A DNA stretch of 64,000 nucleotides from Sipunculus nudus (Eukaryota; Annelida; Sipuncula; Golfingiida; Sipunculidae). Positions 43,801-53,162 of this stretch are shown piece by piece (within the stretch, counting starts at the first letter, position 1; each line of letters begins with the position of its first letter). Both the position numbers and the translations under genes were made by a program. The notes under the pieces were generated by a model, which ran no database searches, was not told the origin of the DNA, and was given only the letters and a program-made list of their open reading frames with translations. The DNA is taken from the NCBI GenBank assembly GCA_026874595.1, contig CM049318.1:38031956-38095955 (forward strand), given 5' to 3'.

Positions 43801-46800
43801 ACCCCACTAAGCTACAATGTCACATCCAGGTTGCTTTCTCAGACAGTCAAAGGGATTGTTTGTACATCCTTTAAATATTAAAGTATTACAATCACCCTGA
43901 TCTGAACTGACATGAAAGGCCAAAATATCATTTGAAATACAAAAATTGAATGTTGTGACTGGATTTCTTTCTTGGGAAGAAATGGTGGGTAGAAGATATT
44001 TCTTTCCTTCCCTTCCTTTCCCTCTGGGAAGGTTGTGCCAACCCTGTTACCAGAGGCTTTTGAAAGAAAGGTGCTACAGGATAAGATATATCACACATTC
44101 CCAAAAAACATATTTATAATATTAAATACCACACAATGCAGTAAAAAAAGTTATATAGCTGGAGGATTTAACCTGCCTGAAAATGCTTATAAGTTATACA
44201 AAAGACAAGTCAAAAACAAAATAAAGAAATAGATCTTCCCATAAATCTAGAAAAACTAGAATATCAGCAAAAGCTGACAAAAGCCCTCAGCCAAAAGAAC
44301 AGTGTTATAGGTGGTAACAGTAAAGTACTAAATAACTGTTGTCACATGGATGTATATCTGTACATGTCTCAGTTATAAATTTAAACTGGAGAGGTATGTA
44401 CATGTACTATAACAATCCACCAAATGCTTCCTGAGAAATAAGCACCTAAGTTTTACTCTATTCTAAGCTCTGTAACCTTGAAATAGGTCAAGGTCACCCA
44501 TCTTTGAACTTGACCGAGATTTTGTCGATATACATCTTCACCGAAGAAATAAAATTCCTAAGGTGAATCCTTTAAGAGATATCCTGCTCACAAGGCCAAA
44601 GTTGAAAAATTCGAGAAAAATTCATTAAAAATCAGAAATTGTAGGTGGCGCCTCCTACCTTGTGCAGCAAGTACAGACCATCAGTCCCAATAATCATAGT
44701 AAGTTTTGTGAAAATCCACCAAATGGTTCCTGAGAAATAAGCTTCTAAGTGTTTTTCTATAATCAGCTCTAAAACGTAGAAAAATAGGTCAAGGTCACCC
44801 ATCTTCGAACCCGACCGAGATTTTGTCGATATACATCTTCACCCAAGAAATAAAACTCCTACGGTGAATCCTTTTAGAGATATCTTGCTCACAAGGCCAA
44901 AGTTGAAAAAAAAGAGAAAAATTCAGTAAAAATCATAAATTGTAGGTGGCGCCCCCTACCTTGTGCAGTAAGTACAGACCATCAGTCCTAATAACCATAG
45001 TAAGTTTTGTGAAAATCCACCCAATGATTCCTGAGAAATAAGCTTCTAAATGTTTTTCTATAATCAGCTCTAAAATGTAGAAAAATAGGTCAAGGTCACC
45101 CATCTTTGAACTGGACCGAGATTTTGTCGACATACATCTTCAGCAGAGAAAAAAAATTCCTACGGTGAACCCTTTTAGAGATATTCCGCTCACAAGGTAA
45201 AAGTTAACGGACGCCGGCCGGACGGACGGACAGACGGACGGATGGACAGCTTGGGTGACGACAATAGCCCATCAGCCTAAGGGCTGAGGGCTAAAAACTG
45301 AAAGAAATCAGTATTACAATGTGCCTTTGGAAGACTATTTCTGGTGTGTGATACCAGCATAAAAATAGAATGAGGCAAGGATTAAAATCACAAATGACTG
45401 ACTGAGGTGTGTCAGTAAATATGGGGCGTCCATTCTTTGGAGGTAACTGTAATAAAGGGTTCTCCTGCAGCTCAGTTGTGAACTTTTAGCAAAATATTGA
45501 ACAACTGCCATCAGTAGTGCAACTGAAATAAATTCAATAACAACAGTTTGGATCACAAGCTGTCAAATCATGACACATCCTACCAGCTGCAGATGTCTGC
45601 ACAAGATCAATGATCAATATAAACATGTGCAAGTTCAAGGATGAGATTCAGGATACCTACAAAAACTCGGCAGATGTGGCCGTCCTGTTTCAGTTTGAAG
45701 CTCAGGTCATCTTTGTAGTGATGATGCGGGGTGGTGTGAATGGCGTGGATCTCGTTCTCACTGTCACTCACGAGCTGAAATTATAAAAAAAGTATATAAT
45801 GTTGTTGACCTCACATTCACGAGGCTAAATTTTTATACAATTTTACATTTTTCTAAAATTGCAAGGGTTCCTTTTTTGTGTCCTTACCATGCAAGAACCT
45901 ACACATATTTGAGCTGAATCTTAACAATTTGACAAAAACCAAAAACCACTAGTTGAACTTATTATCCCCTATGGGAAGATAATTAAATATAATTAGTCTT
46001 TATCATTTTAATGTCTATTTTTTTATTTAACTGTAACATAAAATATATGATATGATTTACAATTATATTGCCTTTGGACCTTTAAACCTTCAGGCATGTT
46101 CACTTGGATAACATGCATAACAAGAGCACTGCAAACTTGCATAATATGCCTGTCGTGTATCTGGTGACCTCTGCCCTCATTAAATATGGGTGAATTTGAT
46201 GAGAAGGTTATTCAGGTGAGAAACTCTATTGGCAAATATGCATAATGAGTTTTATTAAGTCACCATGGAGGCTCCAAAGTGGGGTGACCTCTGACCTTAT
46301 TAAAAATGCATGGATATTGCTTGAAATCAAACTTAGGTGAGATATTTTATTGATTAACATTTCTGATGCATTTTATCAAAATCCTTCATATTCTTCATAA
46401 ATTATTGTGTAAACACCACAATGTAGCCTAGTGACTCATGACTTTATTAAATATAATCAAACTTGGGCGAGATAATCTGTTGTTAAGTAGTGATGGTAAA
46501 TTTTGTGAAAGCCCCTGTCAGTTATCGTGCGATGCTAAAAGTTAACTGACGGATGGATGGATGGTGGGGATACCATAATACTCCCAACTTATGATAGGCA
46601 TTTATAAAGTCAATGAGGCTACATCATAAATGACTGTTCACAAGGGTAAGTAAGGCATCTTATTCACAAAGGTTTAATTTTAAATTCTGATACTAAGATT
46701 AAAACCTGCATAAGTAGTATGTTGAACAACCTAATATGGCAACGATATCTGACCTATTATTCCATGTTTAAATTTAACAAAATTCTGTATTCATTCCCAT

Positions 46801-49800
46801 GTATTTAGAAAAAATAACAATCATTTCATTTCATTTCATTAATTGTTCAAATAATCAGTGAAGTGACTCTTTCAAATTATCCATGCAAAAAAATGTAAGA
46901 CATAAATTTCAGCTTTCAATCAAGTTAAGTTCAAAATTATATTGTTTTATTCAGAACCAATTCATAAACATTTCCTGCTGATCATGAACAATGCCAGGGT
47001 TCAAAAGTAGCAAAGTAGCAATTTCCTATTTATTTTTTATGCTCTGACTGTAGAAAATTCTGGTACTAGAAAAATTTGTGTAGTACTTCTCAACTGAATA
47101 TTACCTTAATCCGTACAGCTGACATACAAACAAAACAGACTTTAAACAAGAAATGAGCAAATGAAAGTGATTGAGATGTTTATACAACAAGCCATAGATG
47201 TAGGTGTATTATCATATCTTAACAAGTCTCTGTCCTGACTAATCAGCCTATCAGCTATAGATATTGGTAGTCACAAATTAAGACATAAATTATATTAAAA
47301 ATATTTTTTAAAATTGCTTTTTGAAATTTGAAAAATACTAGTATACAAAATAAACAGCTGCAAAACATAACTAGTGGCAAAAATAATGGATATGGAGAGA
47401 TTTCATTTGTGGAAAGGTTAAACCACTACTCTGTTGTCTAGTATACATGGTCAGTGAGGGCCTAGGGACAGCTGGATCCAATTGTCAATATGCCACAAAC
47501 ATCTGTTCCTAATGTCTACCATATCAGTCCCGCAGATAACCACAACTAATAGAGCTATGGAGTAAAGATTTAACTGTAATAGAAAAAAATTATTATTATT
47601 AATGCTGACATTCTTACATCTAAATTTAAAGAAAGTTCATGATAATCAAGAAATATACTTTGCATGTAAAACTTAAGTCTGTACCCACAGTGATTTGGTC
47701 AAATATTTTTGTAATTGTAACTTTAGTGTTCAATTCATAGTCACCAGTTTATTATGATAATTTCTGTAGTTAACACAATCTTATCCAAACAACATATTTC
47801 CTGAAATTCTACAATAGGAAACAACTAAGTTTGTGGCAAATTGGAAGAACTTGTAAAAGTTGATTTCCTTGATCATTTAAGACCACCTGTCTAATAAGAC
47901 CACCTGTTTAATAAGACCACCTGTCTAATAAGACCACCTCTCTTATAAGACCACTTGTCTTTCAAGACCACCGATATAATAAGACCACCTGTCTAATAAG
48001 ACCACTTGCCCATCAAGACTACCTGTCTAATAAGACCACCTGTCCATTAAGACCATTTTCTGCCCAGTCTCATGGATGGTCTTATTACAAAGGTTTCACT
48101 GTACTACATTTAAGAACTAGAATATGGGTAGTCGACTACATGTATCTGCTAAAATCAGAGTGGAACGGATGAAGTGAGGCATGGATTGAGTGGCAAGGGG
48201 AAATAGAGTGAGGTGTGTTGCATATTAGCATGGATGTCTGCAGCCGAAATGTGTATGTAGGTTGTGCCACCTACCACAAAAGCAGAAAGCTGTCCAAGTT
48301 GTATACATATGCAAAATTTTAGGCAGAAAAGTCAAACCACTACATGTATACGAGTGATTTAATCCCACAGCAGACAAACAGAAGGTTTTATTACAAAGGT
48401 TTCACTGTACTACAGTGTCTGCAGCCGAAATGTGTATCTAATTCCCTACATACACATTTCGGCTGCAGACATCCATGCTAATATGCAACACACCTCACTC
48501 TATTTCCCCTTGCCACTCAATCCATGCCTCACTTCATCCGTTCCACTCTGATTTTAGCAGATACACGTAGTCGCTTGTCGACTACCCATAATTCTAGTTC
48601 TTAAATGTAGTACAGTGAAACCTTTGTAATAAAACCTTCTGTTTGTCTGCTGTGGGATTAAATCACTCGTATACATGTAGTGGTTTGACTTTTCTGCCTA
48701 AAATTTTGCATATGTATACAACTTGGACAGCTTTCTGCTTTTGTGGTAGGTGGCACAACCTACATACACATTTCGGCTGCAGACATCCATGCTAATATGC
48801 AACACACCTCACTCTATTTCCCCTTGCCACTCAATCCATGCCTCACTTCATCCGTTCCACTTTGATTTTAGCAGATACACGTAGTCGCTTGTCGACTACC
48901 CATATTCTAGTTCTTAAATGTAAATAAGATTTAAGAAGTATATTCACAAACTTCTGACTTTGCTTTAATTATAACAGCACCAATAACAAGTGGCAGCTGT
49001 ATATGAATGATCAAACATTTGTTCTGTATATCATTTGATGAACACAATGAGTTAAGTACACAGACCTGATAAAGACATCTTTCTCCACCATGCAGGCAGG
49101 TACTTGTACCAGTCCAGTTCTTGATCTGGTAGACAATGGGAACATGAATATGTGGACAGCTAGCATCAAAAGCCCTGTAATATGAGAAATATTCCTGCTG
49201 TAACACTAACATTTTCCAACTAGACCCACATATACAGTGGAATCCCACAATTATGGCCACCTTGCGGACTGTGGTCATAATTCAGGGGTGGTTGTTTTTG
49301 TCAGATTCTAGGTTACCTGGAACATATATTCAGGACCAAAAGAAGTAGTCATATTTGTGGGGTGGTCAAAATGTAGGGTTGGTTGCAAAGTGGGGTTCCA
49401 TTGTACACTCAAAAATTCTCAAAGTTAATTTTACACAGATTGCTCAAATATCCACAAGATATTCCTATTTATGTGGATGTTCCTTTATCAGTTGAAATAA
49501 TAACCTAGCTGCTTTAAAAATGACCTTCAAAATTAAGGAAAATCCCAATTCTTGTAGTAGGTATGTCTTACTTTTATTTTAATCCATTACACTGACATGT
49601 CATTTTTTTCCAAGTGTCACCTATAAGAGGATTCCAAATTTTCCAAGTTCTAACTTTGCAACTCAAGGTTTGATATAATCATATACACAACTAAACCTAA
49701 GAATCCTCTTTTCTGGATTGACAGAATCCACTGATAAAATACCCTTTGAAATGATAAACAAGCCTGGGTAGAACATAGTCAACCCATATTTTTATGGATT

Positions 49801-51770
49801 TATTCAATAATCATTATTTCAAATATTTCTCAAATGGTGATGTTGTTTATGTGTGATCTACTTTCCAGGTGTGTTGATTTATTCATGCTAGCAAAAAAAC
49901 TGAAGACACAGTGACTGTATGGGAGCCTGATATTTGACTACAGTGTCGCTCCTGTTACAAATCTTGGCCTGAGGCAGGAATAGTTACACCTGAATGATGA
50001 CCTTGACTGCATATACATCCATATTTAAAAATTTAGGAGTCAATAATGCCCAGGGTATCAGCATAACTGCAGGTGCTTGTTGGCAGAGATTTAGGCTTGT
50101 GCAGATCTATAAAGAGAGAGTCCAGAGTTAGTTTTCTGCCTAGCAGAGAGGCATTTCTGCCCTGCCTAGCACATAGATAAGGCAGAAACCTTTTTCTACC
50201 AGTTAGAAAAGGCAGACAGGGGAAATACTGTTAAGCAAGTCTGTGGGACTATTTATTTCTGATTAATCATTTATGTAGTTATCTAAGTTGGCACATTATT
50301 CCAACCATAAATCATGCATTTCTCAAAATATATGGAAGGTTTTTTTCTCATCAATGAATGACTAGGCATGGGGTAATAGTAATAATACTTACATGTAGTA
50401 GTAATGGAAAATAAACAGCTTTTCAAATTAATAGACAAATATTGGCTGCAAAAATAAAATTTAGAGAAGATAAAATATTATAAAAATAATATGGCTAAGT
50501 ACATTATGTTCCTTAAAAAAACTTCTAGTAAAAACTTAGGCAAATATTGAATGTACATGTTTGTATTAGATCTAAAATTTTTATCATATCAAATTTTATA
50601 ATAAATCATAAAATTGTAATTGTTTGCATGTCATCCTATTTTTATATATCTGAAAATATGAGGATTCAGGGCAATAAGTTGCATCATTATTTATCCTTAC
50701 TTTTGCTCAATTATGTATACACTTGTATTCAATAATTTTTAAAATTATTTATCTTTAAACCAAATTTTTATTTTTTTTTTATTAATCTACTAAACATTCC
50801 TTTATTCCTTAATGAATCAACATGGTATCTCATGGGTTAATCCTTGGACTACTATTTAAAAAAAAACATTTTGTACACTTGAGTGGAAAGAAGTTTTTAT
50901 TTTGGTATACATGCTTTTTTCAACAAAACAATTAGAAAAAATTATTAAATCAGGAACAAATCTCAGTTGAATGATTGATAAAAACATCATCATCCTAGAC
51001 TGCCCAACTTTAAATAAATAATGAAATTAATCCTTGATGTTAAAATAACTAATGATTTGAAAACTTAATTTGGAAAAAAACAGGAGAAGAGCAACTCCAG
51101 GTGAATAACATAGTATGGAAAGAAAAGGTAGAATGAAGAACACACCTAGAGTGTGCTAGTTGATTCCACAATTCATTTTTTTTGCAGAACATTAAGGGAA
51201 TAATTATTTTCATCCCTGGTCTTAACATGTTTAAACCAAACCAAATTAGTGCACTCACATGGGCTGATACAAGCACATGCCATGCTGATATAACCAATAT
51301 TATTTGGCTGTGGTATGGGCCAGGTATATATTTAAATTGTATCAGGTAGGTTGAGATTACCTTATCTGGCTCAGTCATTATAAGATAACATGTTGATAAA
51401 CAAATAATAATACTTTTGTCACAATAAAATTACTAAACCTTAAACCAGTTAAAGTTGATAAAACGGAACAAGATAATTAAACTATTATCATATTAATAAT
51501 AATATTATTAATAAACATTTATTGATATACTTACCAATTGATTTTACATGACGCATGCAGAGGAAACGGCAGGCACATGACAACAATTACCATAATGCAC
51601 GAACTTAAAGCGATGGCTCCAAACACAATACTGAAAACTTTGAAAAATGAACAATTGCATCGTCCTTTCTTTGTGCGTAAAAATTCCCTGAGTGACATAA
51701 CATCGGACACGGCATCGGGTGTTTTCTCTCCAGCCGGGTCCAGTTTTTTATAAGGCACTGTAATCTTCAT
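40801..51770 (-). CDS. Uncharacterised type II single-pass membrane protein, 209 aa
   Basis: Five exons join in frame: 51770-51535 (starts ATGAAGATT), 49174-49066, 45774-45661, 41384-41306 and 40892-40801 (stop TAA). Residues 1-40 are cytosolic and basic near the membrane (RTKKGR). Residues about 45-69 are the only hydrophobic span. Residues 73-209 are extracellular with eight cysteines (75, 85, 105, 112, 150, 172, 198, 206), hence probably four disulphides, and one N-glycosylation site (NWT, 98-100). Motifs are HTTPHHHYKDDLSF, ETWYAELDWGTNYCNLHNL and CTQYTSANCNKY. I recall similar NYCNLHNLI/QYSSANC sequences among unannotated invertebrate proteins but know no function. An in-frame GTG upstream is preceded by a stop, so ATG 51770 is chosen. 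The donor at 49065 (GTCTGT) is weak. Confidence 0.78.
40905..41175. repeat. ~27-bp minisatellite in the last intron of the membrane-protein gene
   Basis: About ten units of the form ACATCTCACAACATGGTACA, TAAGATT fill most of the 413-bp intron 40893-41305. The period is a multiple of three, so both strands stay open by chance. Confidence 0.8.
41385..42250. other. Intron with AAGAAAAGGAAGTTWCTGGG repeats
   Basis: At 41640-41740 GGGAAGAAAAGGAAGTTTCT-like words repeat three times. The rest is plain intron. Confidence 0.5.
42251..43409 (-). mobile_element. Helitron-like family B element, minus orientation
   Basis: The minus-strand 5' end is A|TCCGCCAAAATGAAG at 43409, forming a stem-loop with TTTTGCGAATAC. 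The 3' end on the minus strand is CTAG at 42254-42251, followed by T and preceded by a GTAGTC..GACTAC stem. Units of about 260-280 bp carry GGTGGCGCCACC (42405, 42809, 43089) and GGTCAAACGGTTCC. The ends and interior are a mirror of 13888-15409. Confidence 0.65.
43410..44460. other. Intron, G-run, no gene
   Basis: A G-run lies at 43480-43491. CTTTCCTTCCCTTCC at 44000-44020 resembles the GGAAG repeats at 41.7 kb in inverted form. Confidence 0.4.
44461..45293 (-). mobile_element. Hairpin-ended element, family E, 301-bp units
   Basis: The terminal stem-loop lies at 45265-45293 (TAGCCC and TCAGCC pairing with GGCTGA and GGGCTA, loop 4 nt). It is followed inward by the inverted GTCC microsatellite (GGCCGGACGGACGGACAG, 45215-45246) and then about 2.6 units of exactly 301 bp. 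Each unit has AGGTCAAGGTCA (44485, 44786, 45087) and GTAGGTGGCGCC. The element is oriented 5' end right. The opposite terminus is not identified. Confidence 0.7.
45775..46139. other. Intron, nothing recognised
   Basis: AT-rich start of the 3.3-kb intron 2 of the membrane-protein gene. Confidence 0.4.
46140..46610 (-). mobile_element. Tandem-repeat element with GGAT microsatellite, family G
   Basis: Three ~140-bp units share TGACCTCTGMCCTYATTAAA and CTTAGGTGAGAT words. They are followed by ACGGATGGATGGATGG and GGGGATACCATAATACTCCC, a weak stem-loop, then TTATAAAG at 46600. Read on the minus strand, this again gives hairpin, CATCC microsatellite and tandem units. The opposite end is unknown. 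Confidence 0.5.
46611..47875. other. Intron, nothing recognised
   Basis: Unique AT-rich DNA. A TTTCA x4 run (CATTTCATTTCATTTCATT) lies at about 46825-46843. Confidence 0.4.
47878..48103 (+). repeat. ~19-bp tandem array derived from a Tigger-MITE end
   Basis: About nine AAGACCACCTGTCTAAT-type units (some TTAAGACC or CATCAAGACT) are followed by TTACAAAGGTTTCACTGTA, the same end as the MITE at 21617-21793. The left terminus is missing. Confidence 0.65.
48100..48925. repeat. Large inverted cluster of family B ends
   Basis: The left arm 48105-48415 and right arm 48605-48925 are inverted and almost identical, including flank sequence (TTTAAGAACTAG and CTAGTTCTTAAA) and a MITE-end piece (AAGGTTTCACTGTA). 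Between them, 48447-48604 is a further inverted copy of the left arm's start. CTAG ends lie at 48117-48120, 48594-48597 and 48907-48910, each with the GTAGTCG..CGACTAC hairpin. Confidence 0.7.
49235..49403. mobile_element. 169-bp mariner/Tigger-like MITE
   Basis: TA|CAGTGGAATCCCACAA on the left and TGGGGTTCCATTG|TA on the right are inverted repeats with a TA duplication. It lies in intron 1 of the membrane-protein gene, just before exon 2 (49174). Confidence 0.65.
49406..51534. other. Intron 1 of the membrane-protein gene, nothing recognised
   Basis: AT-rich with T-runs. No tandem array or exon was found. Confidence 0.4.
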
Positions 51771-52322
51771 ACTGATTCCGTCTATGTCATGTATTATGAG
51801 TGTATTATAACTCCTTTCTGTACTCACACTAACGCAACTACCTCTGTGCACATTCGGTTAATTGGGCCGTCCTGTCACTGTCAGCTGCATGTAAACAAAC
51901 TTGACAGTTCAAGCGAGCTGAGCTGAGCGGACTTGTGGCAGTACACGTGCACCTATACAGCTACCGCAAAGTGGGCCTGTCTTTACGACATGTAATTATG
52001 CCGATGTGACGTTTAGTGCATTATTCATATAACTTCTGCTAGCTTAGGTCAAATGCGTGTGTCGTCTCACTTTTTTCTCATGAATTCCTGATATAGATAA
52101 AAAAATAATATTTTATTATTTTACGACTAGTGAGGTATGCTGGAAACCGGTCGAATGTCTTCCCACAATGCCTGCGGTCACCTGGCAACTGGCAAGCAAA
52201 GATGGCGGCATCCGGAGTCCGTCCAAAACTTTGAGGAAAGTTAAGCGTAAAAGAGAAGTATATCACAAGATGTGAACTTGTTACCGTTTCAAGGTGTACT
52301 GTCTGGAATACGTTTATTAAAG
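51771..52322. promoter_or_regulatory. Divergent promoter with RFX X-box and YY1 site
   Basis: It lies between the minus-strand ATG (51770) and the first CFAP69 splice donor (GTATGT at 52323). GTCACC-T-GGCAAC at 52177-52189 fits the X-box pattern GTNRCC-N-RGYAAC in both arms; RFX factors use this site to drive cilia genes. AAAGATGGCGGC at 52198-52209 fits the YY1 consensus, usual just at or after the start site of TATA-less promoters. The untranslated first exon probably starts near 52190 and ends at 52322. It contains a 10-codon upstream ORF from ATG 52202. No TATA box is evident on either side. Confidence 0.6.
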
Positions 52323-53129
52323 GTATGTAACTTATATTGGTGGTTATTTTTGAATGACTTTTGGTGGTAAATTTGCAATCTTAATTCTTATTAACTGAAA
52401 CATGGGCACTCTCAGTCTCACACACTGACACTGTGAGAGGCAGTCACACACTCAGTAACATACCAGCTTACAGGCTCATATTGGTTAACAGGTTATAAAA
52501 AGGTGGAGTGATTATAGAACACCTCACCATTATAGGCAACATGATTTTACACTACAGTGTTTTAATTATATTAAACTTGGTGACTAATATGGATATACCA
52601 ATTACCATGTTAGGTTAACAATATCTTGTGTCATATTTCAATTATTTGCACTGAAATAAACATTAAGATTAGATACCAAGACTTTGTTGATGTGATTTGG
52701 TCATGTTGTACTCTAAATGAGGTGTTTGAGGTGTTTTATAATCACGCCAAAAAGCTCCAGTCACACTTAAGGGGGGGTCGGGGGAACCTGAGGGGTTGAA
52801 GGAGAGGCAGGTAATAATGAGGAGATCAGAAGAGACAGTATTTCATGTTCCAGAAGGCAGGGCCAATTCTGAACGTGCTCCATCAAATGGAAAGAAAATT
52901 ACACTATGATGTGAGAATTTTAAGGTTTCTTCTTTAGATTTCTTTTTAATCTATTTAGTATTGAATGAACAATCAGCAAAAACAGAATGCAAAAACATGT
53001 AATTTGGGATATAAGACTCAAGACTGACATCTCATACAAAATCTGTAAATTAAATCAAATGTGAACTTGATATATGTACAAATATTTATATAAATATATT
53101 AATGTATATAAATCTGAGTTCTAATTCAG
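52323..53129. other. CFAP69 intron 1
   Basis: The donor is GTATGT and the acceptor TAATTCAG. There is a GGGGGGTCGGGGG stretch at 52771-52783. No repeat element was recognised. Confidence 0.5.
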
Positions 53130-53162
53130 ATAGCTGTTGCATAGAAATTGCACTGACACACA

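Noticed and set aside
51771-51851. Extended N-terminus of the membrane protein starting at a GTG
   Set aside because: Eukaryotic genes rarely start at GTG, and an in-frame TAA lies just upstream. ATG at 51770 is the first in-frame ATG.
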